Positions 24,943-33,699 of a DNA stretch of 64,000 bases are shown here, in pieces. Within the stretch, counting starts at the first letter, position 1; every line of letters starts with the position of its first letter. The notes under the pieces were generated by a model. That model saw only the letters and a program-made list of their open reading frames with translations. It did not search any database and had not been told where the DNA came from. Position numbers and translations under genes: made by a program. Source of the DNA: Unio delphinus (lineage: Eukaryota > Mollusca > Bivalvia > Unionida > Unionidae); the NCBI GenBank assembly GCA_029339505.1, contig JAQISU010000251.1:1824001-1888000 (forward strand). The letters run 5' to 3'.

Positions 24943-25440
24943 ATGAGCCTAGATTTCAGACCTCACCCAGTGCTTGTTAAATATGAAGCATCCCGTGATG
25001 GTTTTGTTAGAAATTGCAGACTAAAGAAACCGGTTGGACGAATAAATAATAGAGGGTATTTAATGTTTGGTGCCGGGAAGAAGAAATATCTCTGTCGCAG
25101 AATAGTATATGAATGTCACAACGGATTGATCAAAGATGAATCTGTTATTGATCATATCAATAATAACAAGGCCGATAATTCTCTTTCGAATCTCCAAGCT
25201 ATCTCACAGAGTCGGAATATATCAAAAAGGGCAGAAATTGGTACTTTTAAATCAGTTGGAAAGAGGCCCGTAAAATCATTTGATACATCAACTAACGAAG
25301 AGAGAATATTTCAGTCAATGAATGAGGCCAGTAGATATTTCGATATTTGTAGGTCTTCAATACGATTTGTTGCAGAAGGAATTCAAAAATCGGCTCTGTC
25401 AAAGAAAAATGGCCATAAAATAAAATTCATATACATCTGA
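24943..25440 (+). CDS. free-standing HNH homing endonuclease with NUMOD motifs
   Basis: A 165-residue intact protein. Residues about 5-45 resemble a NUMOD4-type DNA-recognition segment. The HNH_3 nuclease core is RRIVYECHNGLI then DHINNNKADNSLSNLQ (catalytic His59, His71, Asn residues around 73-83). The C-terminal part, from about residue 117 (SMNEASRYF), is a NUMOD1-type helix-turn-helix. Such nucleases cut specific DNA sites and spread by homing in viruses and phages. It follows the zinc gene by 13 bp. It has no break although its large neighbours are riddled with them, which suggests recent arrival or separate upkeep. Confidence 0.85.
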   Translation: MSLDFRPHPVLVKYEASRDGFVRNCRLKKPVGRINNRGYLMFGAGKKKYLCRRIVYECHNGLIKDESVIDHINNNKADNSLSNLQAISQSRNISKRAEIGTFKSVGKRPVKSFDTSTNEERIFQSMNEASRYFDICRSSIRFVAEGIQKSALSKKNGHKIKFIYI

Positions 25441-26185
25441 AACGATTCAGGGGAGATAAATCCCTTATGTATAAGTCCGCCACCACTCATAACACTCTAC
25501 TCACTAAGTTCCCTTGTATTATGACCGTCAAAGGTATTTGTGTCGTCTGCTATTTCTCACAGGTAGAGAGGTAGGCGCGCACACGTGACTGTGGAGATTT
25601 ATATTTATAACATCGAAATTACATGCTGTTTTGTGTTACGTAATTGATGTTTTCACAACTTATTAAAACCAGATAGATACTTTATAATTATATTAGTGCA
25701 CACATCATACATGTAGACTGCTTATCATTGACGCGGGTACGTGACTGTTCAATTACTATCTTCTACGTGCGAGTTGTATTTTTCTGTGTGTAAAAGTGTT
25801 TTGTTTTCCTTTTTCCTGTATGCATTTTTATAAATACAGTGAAAACTCTCTTACTGTTAAGTATGCATGTCTTCCCCTCCTCTATATTGATCGGTATTTC
25901 ACTGACGCAGGCATACGTGACTTTCAGTACAAACGTACTTTTGTTCCCCTCCCTATATGATCGGTATTTCACTGACGCAGGCATGCGTGACTGAAAAAAC
26001 CCAGAATACTATTTACATGATATTTTAAACAACAGTTATATTATTTTTTTGTGTACTTAGTATTTTATTTCCTAAATACTATGAAATTTCTGTGGATACA
26101 GTAAAATTGTCTATTTTAAAAATCTCTTATTGTTAAGTATAATCAGAAGATATATATATATATATATTAAAAAATCTCTATTTTG
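25441..26185. other. non-coding insert within the Polinton
   Basis: No gene. It contains a duplicated segment (listed separately) and a short AT run near 26150. It separates the replication half from the virion half of the element and may include later insertions. Confidence 0.5.
25870..25992. repeat. tandem duplication, about 70-bp period
   Basis: The block gatcggtatttcactgacgc followed by aggcat and acgtgact occurs at 25889-25922 and again at 25959-25992, each preceded by a cccctcc tract. Confidence 0.8.
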
Positions 26186-26189
26186 TATG

Positions 26190-26265
26190 ACAGTTCCATA
26201 GTCTGAACGGTAGCGTGTTTGTCTTGTAAACACAGATCTATCAACTACGTGATCGGTCCCCATAG
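26190..26265 (+). repeat. tRNA-Thr-like sequence, probable SINE head
   Basis: The stretch ccatagtctgaacggtagcg resembles a tRNA A box and D arm; gtcttgtaaacac is an anticodon loop with TGT (Thr), and gatcggtcccc resembles a B box. The anticodon stem has a mismatch and the TpsiC region is irregular. It is more likely a tRNA-derived SINE head or tRNA pseudogene than a working tRNA. Confidence 0.4.
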
Positions 26266-26336
26266 CAAATACATTATTTGATGGTGAAACGAAAGATGTT
26301 TTTTTCTATTAATTGGGGAGGGGGGGGCGAACCCCC

Positions 26337-26457
26337 TCAACCAAACCAACATTGCAACTCATGCTGTCACATTTTAGGTAGCGTGGGCTGGAGTTATTTT
26401 CCAATTCCATGCAACCATGAACTTGATTTCATGGGTTGCAATGTTGGTTTGGTTTGA
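26337..26457. repeat. inverted repeat hairpin
   Basis: Arms 26337-26363 and 26430-26457 are inverse copies (one mismatch and one insertion) around a 66-bp loop. It is probably a small foldback element or an RNA hairpin. Confidence 0.65.
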
Positions 26458-26576
26458 CCACGCCCACGTCACACGAACACCGATTCAAACATATACCTTC
26501 TGAGAGATCTAACACAGTGTTTGCTGAGTTAGATCCCCTCGCCGGAGATTATGTTTTTGTCAAAGTAAATGGGTGT

Positions 26577-26801
26577 AAAATAAATGGTATAAATTGATGC
26601 AAAAAGCTCTGCATTCACATAAGGAACCCCATAGGGTAGCACAGAATGGGCTACCGGCTAATAGAAACGGTGTTAGGGTCACAAAAACAGGGCATCCGGA
26701 ATGGATAGCATAGCCAAGTGAAAAGACCCTAACAAAGACACAAAGGCCTGAATAAAGGACTCATGAATGAATAACCGCTCATAATTTATACCATTTATTT
26801 T
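26577..26801. mobile_element. 225-bp insert with perfect 19-bp terminal inverted repeats
   Basis: Perfect 19-bp inverted repeats lie at 26577-26595 and 26783-26801. The 187 bp between can fold further: tgttagggtc pairs with gaccctaaca, ggtagc with gctacc, and accc with gggt. The size and ends fit a MITE; the internal stems could also mean a structured RNA. No target duplication was clear. Confidence 0.5.
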
Positions 26802-26841
26802 GCATTTTTTTAAAATTAGAGATACAGTATACTATAAAAAT

Positions 26842-27198
26842 ATGGATATCAAAGATATAAATGCTATAATTGCTGAAATTTCAAATTTGAAGAATCGAGG
26901 AATAGTATTATCTGAAGGTCTCGACTGCGACAGGATTACCTCGGAATATGAAGACATTGAGTATCAGTCTAGTAAGGGTCGTTATGTTTTACCTAAGTTG
27001 TACAGGCTCGTGAAAGAAATTCAAAAGTCCATCAACGCTTGTTTGTACGGTAACGACATTAATGTATTTATAACGCTATTTAGCACCGTTGAAGCAATAC
27101 ATCAAAAGCTCGGCCAAGAGTATCAAAAACGAACTGAAATTAGTTCTAAGGTTCGTGATCTTAGACAAATGTTAAACGAGGAAAAACCCGCATCCTAA
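26842..27198 (+). CDS. small protein of unknown function
   Basis: A 119-residue frame from ATG 26842 (MDIKDINAIIAEI) to TAA. It is helical, with charged heptad-like stretches (KLYRLVKEIQKSI, RDLRQMLNEE) and one cysteine pair. No family was recognised. It is the first gene of the plus-strand virion block and is unbroken. It could be a small scaffold or assembly protein; that is a guess from position only. Confidence 0.5.
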   Translation: MDIKDINAIIAEISNLKNRGIVLSEGLDCDRITSEYEDIEYQSSKGRYVLPKLYRLVKEIQKSINACLYGNDINVFITLFSTVEAIHQKLGQEYQKRTEISSKVRDLRQMLNEEKPAS

Positions 27199-27262
27199 CC
27201 ACGTGAGCGTTACTATAAAAAAGGGCTTTCAGTAAATTATTTTTTAGCGTTTTTTGTAACAC

Positions 27263-27535
27263 TCACATAGGATTTTCTCCGGAAAGAATACTCAGTAGTT
27301 TTGGCTTGCTCATGCAGTTATGTGCGTACTGGATGATCTGGTTGTGGTAGCAAGTAATCACCGCAACGCCTCCATTTTCACGTAGTTGTTGTTGTTGCCG
27401 CGTCGTTAACAAAAATCGTTCATCGCCGTTCTCAGATATTACAATTCTGAAACCCCCAGCGATGTTATTTCTGAAACACTCGCGGATAGCGTCGTACAGT
27501 TTAACCTTTTTAATTGTGTTAGTTTCACATTTGAA
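27263..27535 (-). pseudogene. short minus-strand coding remnant
   Basis: The minus strand is open for about 90 codons without an ATG at the start. It contains KLYDAIRECF, RIVISENGDERFLL, a QQQQQ tract and a C-terminal NCMSKPKLLSIL, and ends with TGA at 27263-27265. Composition looks like protein-coding DNA. It sits between two plus-strand genes and the start seems lost. The family is not recognised. Confidence 0.4.
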
Positions 27536-27556
27536 ACCTCAGTTCACAAACAATAT

Positions 27557-28538
27557 ATGGTAGGTGAATGGCTTACAACTAAATTAGCCCGAGAGCGGCT
27601 AGCAGCAATTAAAAAGTTTATACCGGTACGAGACAGACTTCGAGAAAAACTTCAGCAGCGACAACAAATGCAAACTGACTTTTCTATGTCAAGTGAACAA
27701 CTGTTTACTCCGATAACAAGCGCGACCAAAGATGTGAAAAAGGTAACTGAAGCAGCGATATACGGAGATATTCCTGAAAAGAACGAGCAACGAAGGCGCC
27801 GCTGCTTGATACGCTTGAAAAGATATCAGCAGAGACCGAACAAACGCGCGCAGGGATACAACAGCTATCCAGTGATATAAAAACTCAACGCGAAATTGAA
27901 GAACGCGAAGAAGAACAACAAGGTGCAGCTGGAGGAAAAGACTATTCACCTGAGAATATATTCACAGTCGCAGCATTAAATGAAATTGGAGGAAACCATA
28001 CGGATTCCGAATTAGCTGATTTTGCTAGAGAAAATTTTCCAAAGGGAATTTTTTAAAAGACGAGTTTAAAAGTTTGTTAAAAAGCAAAGACACTTGGGCA
28101 TCAAAAATATATTTAGCGAAACGCGGCGGGAATAAAATCAGAGCGTTACAGTACCCTGGTTATGATGACTTTCTAGCTGCGGTTAAAGGCGGTCCACAAC
28201 CACCACGTTATACGGAGGATCCAATCCCGGAACAAATAGACATAAGAGCAGAAGCCGGTTCTAAGAAAACAAGCGGAAAAGGATATTCGATTGGAAATCC
28301 AAAGGATTTCAACGCAACCGTGACATGTCCTGGTAATATTCTCAGTGATATATGACGGTTAGAAGTACTTATCGGGGAAAAACGAGCCGGAAACAACTGC
28401 GTCTAGATAATTAATGAAGCAGCTGATATCTGTAGACGATTATTTGCCGGCGGTATCATGGGCATTGATGTATATCGAGAACTCATTGCTGAATTAGTCG
28501 AAAATCACAGAGACGCCCATGGTTATTACAGCGATTGA
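27557..28538 (+). pseudogene. virion-associated protein of unknown function, broken
   Basis: The gene starts at ATG 27557 (MVGEWLTTKLARERL). Three successive frames carry one protein: a basic helical N-terminus, a coiled-coil centre (about 27800-27940), an acidic region with FTVAALNEIGG, a middle part with AKRGGNKIRALQYPGYDDFL, and a C-terminus with RLEVLIGEKRAGNN then INEAADICRRLFAGGI. The last block recurs in Polinton virion proteins as far as I recall. Breaks: frame changes near 27795 and 28055, TGA at 28353-28355 and TAG near 28404. The final stop is 28536-28538. It is probably an internal virion or scaffold protein. Confidence 0.6.
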
Positions 28539-28543
28539 TCACT

Positions 28544-28560
28544 AATTGAAAAACTACTAG
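28544..28560 (+). promoter_or_regulatory. shared late-promoter-like motif, site 1
   Basis: AATTGAAAAACTACTAG lies 13 bases before the ATG at 28573. The core AATTGAAAA then ACTAG recurs upstream of four virion genes. Confidence 0.6.
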
Positions 28561-28572
28561 TTTTATAACAAG

Positions 28573-29067
28573 ATGATCATACACTAGAACCATGATAAAC
28601 CCGTAAGCGTATACGTGGTAAACTCACGATTGCCTATTTATAGAGCATATTACGGAGATGGTTTCGGCAGTACCATTGCGTGGCTATTTACAAGAATGGC
28701 CCCAAATGTGGTGCCGTTAGCTAAACAATTATCAGTGAAGGCCATTGATATTATTCGTGATAATGGAATCAGCGCTGCTGGAAATCTTGCCGGAAAGGCA
28801 TTTTCTGCCGCGAAAGATAAAATAGCATCATTGGTGCGAAAGAAACCAACAGCGACGAAGCCGGTGGTAAAATCACCAGTGCTGCCATCAACTACAGTGA
28901 TGCCTGCAAAAATCAGCAAAGCAATAACTAGCGCAGTGGAAGAAAAACTAGCGTCGTTGGCTGCTTCGGTGACTCCGTCGCCATTGACGGCTTCACCGGT
29001 AACAGATAGCGCTATCATGTACGCGATAGCAGGAAGTGGTTTGAAACGAAAACAAAAACGACGATGA
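28573..29067 (+). pseudogene. small basic minor capsid-like protein
   Basis: From ATG 28573 the frame meets a TAG at the fifth codon (28585-28587) and is then open to TGA at 29065-29067. The protein has an aromatic/Gly N-terminal segment (YRAYYGDGFGSTIAWLF), an amphipathic helix with Pro and Lys, an Ala/Pro/Thr/Ser-rich hinge, and a basic C-terminus (GSGLKRKQKRR). This layout matches small membrane-active minor capsid proteins of Polintons and adintoviruses. The late-promoter motif lies just upstream and a second one follows. The early stop makes it a probable pseudogene, though start at an internal codon is possible. Confidence 0.6.
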
Positions 29068-29083
29068 TTACAAAGAGTTTTAT

Positions 29084-29099
29084 AATTGAAAACACTAGT
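29084..29099 (+). promoter_or_regulatory. shared late-promoter-like motif, site 2
   Basis: AATTGAAAACACTAGT ends 11 bases before the ATG of the major capsid gene (29111). Confidence 0.65.
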
Positions 29100-29110
29100 A
29101 TGTTAATATA

Positions 29111-30511
29111 ATGTTTAAACGACAAGCTGATCCGGCCTTCGATATAGAAGCCCCAGTACCCAAGGACAATTCCGCCCGCGATTATCATTACTATTCCTAT
29201 CATGCAATATACCAGTTCAAGATACAAGTAAATACTTTTTGCCATGTGAAGCATTTATTGAAATCGAGGGAAAACTGGTAACAAATGTTGCAGCTGATAC
29301 CCCATATGCAGATAACGCAAATGTCCGAGTTGGCTTTGTTAATAATGGCATAATGGCGTTATTTGAAAGTGCAAGATATCTCATTGATGGAAAAGAAATT
29401 GAATCAATAGACCGCGAGGTTGATGTTGCAACAACAATAATCGGACTAGCAAGATATTCTGATGATTATACAAGATCGGCTGGTCCGTCTATGATGTTTG
29501 CAAAGGATACCTCTGATAACGCTGACCATCTTCAATGCATTAAAGTGTTAACAGCACAAGATACTGCAGAAGCAAATCAACAAGAAGCAGCTAATCCAGA
29601 ACGTCGAGCTAGACCAGGAGCTGCGTTTGATATTCTCGGAGGCGTTAATGGTAATTTCAATTTAGGATTTGCAACACGAAAATTAGCATTGCAAGGACAG
29701 CAGCGATATTTTTCATGTGCGATTCCACTCCATCACATATTTGGATTCTGCAGAAATGTCAGAAAAGTCATCTATGGAGCCAAACACACAATCGCGTTGG
29801 TGCGAAAAGGCAATGACAATGATGCAATTTGGCATGCTAATGTTGTCGATGATGGTAAAGTTGTTTTGAGTAAAATAGTATTGTGGATGCCAGTAAGGAC
29901 ACTATCAATTACCGCAGAAGAGCGGTTGCTCTCATTTATGGAAAGCAGGCGGTAAATCATTGCTAAGTTGGCTAACAGTAACAACTGATGCCAAGGAGGA
30001 TAATGTCAATGATACATTTACATGGCACTTAGCAGCCAAACAAGGCGTTTCAGCCCCACGTCATATATTTATTGCGCTGCAGAATAGGAATCGATTAGGT
30101 TCCCAAGAACGCAGTCATATGATATTTGATCGATTAGGAGTCAAAGAGGTTTCACTGAGTATAAACGGACAACAAGAACCATCTGAGGATATACAGCTTA
30201 ATTACGAAAACAACCATATAGCACGTGTGTATCATCGGATGCTGTCATTTATGGGCCGTGATTAAAATGTTGATACTGGTTTACAAATATCGCAACTTGA
30301 TTTTAAAAACTTATATCCGATTTATTACTTTTCGCTGGAACATCTTGATTTAACAAGGCAATCCGTCGTTGACATACATTTTCGAGCTCGTATAGCCCCT
30401 GGTGGTGTTGATTATAGAGCGGTTGCTGTCATTTTCAGCGACAAATCAATGTTGTTAGAAGGTGCTGGCGGACGAATGAGAATCGTTGATGCACCAGTGG
30501 AAAATATGTAA
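29111..30511 (+). pseudogene. double-jelly-roll major capsid protein (hexon-like)
   Basis: The gene starts MFKRQADPAF at 29111 and ends with TAA at 30509-30511, about 465 codons, a normal length for a Polinton capsid protein. It is split by a frame change near 29238, another near 29953 and TAA at 30263-30265. First jelly-roll features include ARYLIDGKEIESIDRE and the AIPLHHIFGFCRNV block. Second jelly-roll features include LSINGQQEPSEDIQLNYENN and NLYPIYYFSLEHLDLT, then IHFRARI and VAVIFSDKSMLLEG. Order and spacing fit double-jelly-roll capsid proteins of the Polinton/adintovirus group. It lies in the virion cluster, followed by the pX-like gene and protease. No working reading frame remains. 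Confidence 0.75.
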
Positions 30512-30529
30512 ACGATTCACAATTAGATC

Positions 30530-30559
30530 AATTCAAAGAATAAATAGTTTTACAATAAA
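30530..30559 (+). promoter_or_regulatory. weak form of the late-promoter-like motif
   Basis: AATTCAAAGAATAAATAG then TTTTACAATAAA precedes the ATG at 30560. The TTTTACAATAA part equals that upstream of the fibre-like gene (31509-31519), so this looks like a diverged member of the set. Confidence 0.4.
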
Positions 30560-31039
30560 ATGACATATAGTGTTGTTAGTGTCAAGCTGACTGATGGTCA
30601 GGTCAAGAAATTAAAATCAAAATCCGCTAAAGAATGTGAAACCACAATAACGTTAAAATCAGCGCAGATGTCCGGCGGTACACATAAAATATCATTGACG
30701 GATCGTCAAAAAAATACATTTCAATGATGCGCTAAAGAAACGGCGATGGGTTCAAATTGTATTTTCAAAGGCTGCAGTTGCCAACATGATAAAATCAGGT
30801 GGTATATTTCCATCGTTAGCCGCAATACCAGCATTAATTTCAGCGGCCGCCCCAGCGGTGGCGAAGGCTGTGGCGTTGGGAGCCGTTGGTACCGCGGCAG
30901 GAATGGCGTTGAAAAAGGCAACTGGGAAAGGATATAAAAAAAGGGAAAGGGTTTAAGACTACCAGGAACTCCGTATTCATGGTACAGCGGGAGATCCGTT
31001 CACGGATCCGGTCTGAGAATACCAGAAACGGTTTATTAG
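30560..31039 (+). pseudogene. pX-like virion core protein
   Basis: The start MTYSVVSVKLTDGQVKKL is typical of a Polinton core protein with KLTxGQ repeats; it stops at TGA 30725-30727. The continuing frame encodes the hydrophobic segment GGIFPSLAAIPALISAAAPA followed by an Ala/Gly-rich helix and a GKGYKK basic stretch, resembling adenovirus pX/pVI-type membrane-active peptides. A third frame carries LRLPGTPYSWYSG and GSGLRIPETVY to a TAG at 31037-31039, which is probably the original C-terminus. At least two frame changes break it. It lies between major capsid and protease, the expected place. Confidence 0.6.
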
Positions 31040-31059
31040 TTGAAAACCCTATTCTTCCC

Positions 31060-31497
31060 ATGTCCAATTTTGATTTAATTGATGCTGCTAAAAAATTAGC
31101 GATAAAAAACTTCAGAGGGGTTTTTATGAGAGATCAGTTGCCAAGAAAACCTAAACGCGTTGAAACCGGTATCATCAATCTTAATAACAGTAACGGATCG
31201 GGAACTCACTGGGTTGCATACGCGATCGATCCGCGTGGGATTGTCTATTTCGATTCATATGGGTTAGCTCCGCCAAGCGAGTTTATGCGGTATATAAATT
31301 CTTCGATGAAACTCAAAGAGTTTCCGACTTTTTATTCCACGCTGCCAACACAACAATTAAATGATCCACCGATATGCGGCCGTGAAGTATTAAATGTCCT
31401 CGCGGAGATTTCATCGTCACAGAAACCACCTCATCTGGTTGTAAATAAATACACGAGTGGGAAATTACAAGGTAATTTTAGAGAATCAATAAATTGA
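31060..31497 (+). CDS. adenain-type cysteine protease
   Basis: A 145-residue protein of the C5/Ulp1 clan, which in Polintons and adenoviruses processes virion precursors. From ATG 31060 (MSNFDLIDAA) the catalytic residues are visible in order: His50 in GTHWVAYAID, Asp65 in YFDSYG, Gln98/99 in TQQLND (oxyanion hole) and Cys106 in PPICGREVL. The frame is open 27 codons further upstream, but the ATG at 31060 sits just after the pX-like gene and starts with the first expected helix. Length is on the short side of the family. It is intact, unlike its neighbours. The late-promoter motif of the next gene overlaps its 3' end. Confidence 0.85.
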   Translation: MSNFDLIDAAKKLAIKNFRGVFMRDQLPRKPKRVETGIINLNNSNGSGTHWVAYAIDPRGIVYFDSYGLAPPSEFMRYINSSMKLKEFPTFYSTLPTQQLNDPPICGREVLNVLAEISSSQKPPHLVVNKYTSGKLQGNFRESIN

Positions 31498-31508
31498 AAA
31501 TACTAGTG
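31492..31508 (+). promoter_or_regulatory. shared late-promoter-like motif, site 3
   Basis: AATTGAAAATACTAGTG overlaps the stop codon of the protease gene and ends 11 bases before the ATG at 31520. Confidence 0.6.
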
Positions 31509-31519
31509 TTTTTACAATA

Positions 31520-33047
31520 ATGATTGATATTTGGGGATGATCTCTGTCAATGTTGAAACCAACCGCGGAAACATATGCGGGTTCTATCAAGGATGTAAAA
31601 AAATATTTGAAGATGAAATCGCTGAGACGTTAAATTTAGCAAGTGTTGACCCGAACGAAATAGTTGTATTTCAAGATCGCCAGGGTAAATTGAAAAGCAG
31701 TAATATATTCGCGGATGACATTTTGATACGGCAGCGCAACGGTGGACAACTTAAACCAGGCGCACTTGTGTCTACGATCACCGACAGGACTGACGCCCAC
31801 GACAGCATGATTGCCACCCACGTCCGTGATCTGGATGATTATATACGAGGTTATATGACTTTTCGCAAAAATGTCGTACATACATTCTTTGGAACCCCGC
31901 TTGTGGTTGGCATGATTCTCGCTGAAATTAAAAACTTTTTATCTTTATTCTTTTTTAACTAGGAAGCGGGGAGGATGATGAATGAAAATAAAATCAAAGC
32001 AAATTATCTCGATATTTACAAGGATATTTCTAAACTAATAGAAAATTTTGAAATGGTAGAAAAACCCACTAACGACGTCGTTGGTAAGTCTTTTGGAACC
32101 TCACTTGTGGCGGGCATGACTCTCACTGAAATTAGCGAGTTTATTGGCAAGCATACGCAAAATGCCTACGTCGCTAATAGTTTCTTTGGTGTCTCGGCTA
32201 CATCTACTATGACTCTCAAAGATATTAATATGTTTATCGTGAGACAAACAACACTTAATACCATCGTGGATAAATTTTTGGGGAGAACACCTGTGTCTGA
32301 AACCACATCTCTGACAGGCCCGACCGTCGCTGAGGTTAAAAAATCTATTGACGAACAAAAACTCACCAGCCAAATTGTTAATAAGTTTTTTGGAACGTAT
32401 GGCCCCCAAGATATCACGACAAAATTTTTTCACATCGACTTGTATCTCAAAGACCAAGCGCAGCTTAAAACCAGAGACCTTCTGACTTCATTCTTTTCTA
32501 ACAAGGAGGCGAGGGGGGTAATAGATCCTACCAGAATCAGGGCAAATTCGATATTTACGACGATATTTTTAACCTAAAAGAAAAATTTGAAAGGATCCAA
32601 AAACCCACCGACACCCCCATTGTTAAGTTTTTTGGAATCCCACTTATGGGAGATATGACTCTCGTTGAAATTATCGCGGCTTTCAATGAAAGTAAAACAA
32701 CAGTTAATGCCGTCAAAGATGATTCTACAAAAATGATCGAACGACTCGATAAGGTAAAAATTCCTCACAGCGTAAAAACCGTTGGTAACATCGTATACAC
32801 AGTTGCCAGTGGGACTTTTGATTGGATCCGAGGAAATGAAAATAGTTTACATTTTCACAGCAAATATGGTAGTATACCGGGTTGTTATCGATTTACAATA
32901 ATACATCGCCATAAATTTGATTTGGGAGTCGGCCGGGCAAAATATATAAGCGGTGTTAACACAGTGACGTATATAAACGATATGATACCATCAGCACCCA
33001 ACCAAATAAGATACCCTATTAGGATTGATATAACTACATCCGACTAG
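31520..33047 (+). pseudogene. repeat-built fibre-like virion protein
   Basis: The gene begins MIDIW at 31520, shifts frame near 31535, is stopped by TAG at 31960-31962 and shifts again near 32577. The N-terminal 100 residues have a ubiquitin-like flavour (VFQDRQGKL, DDILIRQRNGGQLKPG). The rest is built from copies of a 35-50 residue unit, for example FFGTPLVVGMILAEIKNF, SFGTSLVAGMTLTEISEF, SFFGVSATSTMTLKDINMF and KFFGIPLMGDMTLVEI. Stretches around 31955-32095 and 32500-32640 are a module duplication. The C-terminal 80 residues (from GSIPGCYRF) look like a compact beta domain ending in IRIDITTSD. Repeats plus head suggest a fibre or spike; no family was recognised. Confidence 0.55.
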
Positions 33048-33135
33048 TCAGTGGTTAGGGATTCGCTACCCTGGACGCCAGAATTTGTATCCGGTATTCC
33101 CTCCACCGACCATAAATCCGAGTACACAATCGAAT

Positions 33136-33150
33136 AATTGAAAACACTAG
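33136..33150 (+). promoter_or_regulatory. shared late-promoter-like motif, site 4
   Basis: AATTGAAAACACTAG lies 22 bases before the ATG at 33173. Confidence 0.6.
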
Positions 33151-33172
33151 CAGGTTTAAAATAACGACATCG

Positions 33173-33697
33173 ATGAAATCAATTGAACCGATAATAGTCC
33201 CAGAGGTATCACAATCGCATCGATATCGATATGATACAGTGAAAGAGTTTTCCGCGAACTTGAAATCACTTTCTGAGCGCTATCGTAAAAAAAAAATGAA
33301 AAAATACCGACGCAGCGTAGCAATCATCGACATCACTGTGTACTCGGTGTCCGGTGTGATGGCCAGCGCCGGGGTTATTTTGTCGACGGTGACCATGATG
33401 GCTCCGATTGCAGTTCCAATCTCTATCTCCGCGGCAACAACAATTGCGGCAGTCGCCACCGCGATAACTAAAAAGTTATCATCGTGTTATCAGAAAAAAC
33501 TCGCCGATTATACAGCTCGGTACCGGGTGGTATTTGACGATTGTCATAATTGTGAGCGCATAACTTCTTGTGCGAAACAAACAACAGTCGGAATGAGAGA
33601 AACCCAAGAAACCAAACACATATCAGTTATGAACAGTACGCATGTTCCAAGCCCCTCGAAAATGAAATGTAACTTTTATTTACTAAGTTTTTCGTGA
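33173..33697 (+). CDS. membrane protein of Polinton type
   Basis: A 174-residue frame. The N-terminal 45 residues are basic and helical (LSERYRKKKMKKYRRS). Two hydrophobic stretches follow (about residues 52-75 and 76-100, VSGVMASAGVILSTV and VPISISAATTIAAVATAI), then a basic/aromatic linker and a tail with CHNCERITSC. A similar order of basic helix, paired hydrophobic stretches and charged tail recurs in Polinton proteins of unknown role. The last 50 residues lack the usual helix, so the C-terminus may be altered. The late-promoter motif lies upstream. It is the last recognisable gene of the element. Confidence 0.6.
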   Translation: MKSIEPIIVPEVSQSHRYRYDTVKEFSANLKSLSERYRKKKMKKYRRSVAIIDITVYSVSGVMASAGVILSTVTMMAPIAVPISISAATTIAAVATAITKKLSSCYQKKLADYTARYRVVFDDCHNCERITSCAKQTTVGMRETQETKHISVMNSTHVPSPSKMKCNFYLLSFS

Positions 33698-33699
33698 TA

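Noticed and set aside
26190..26265. Functional tRNA-Thr
   Set aside because: The anticodon stem has a mismatch and the TpsiC arm does not fold properly; a SINE head or pseudogene fits better.
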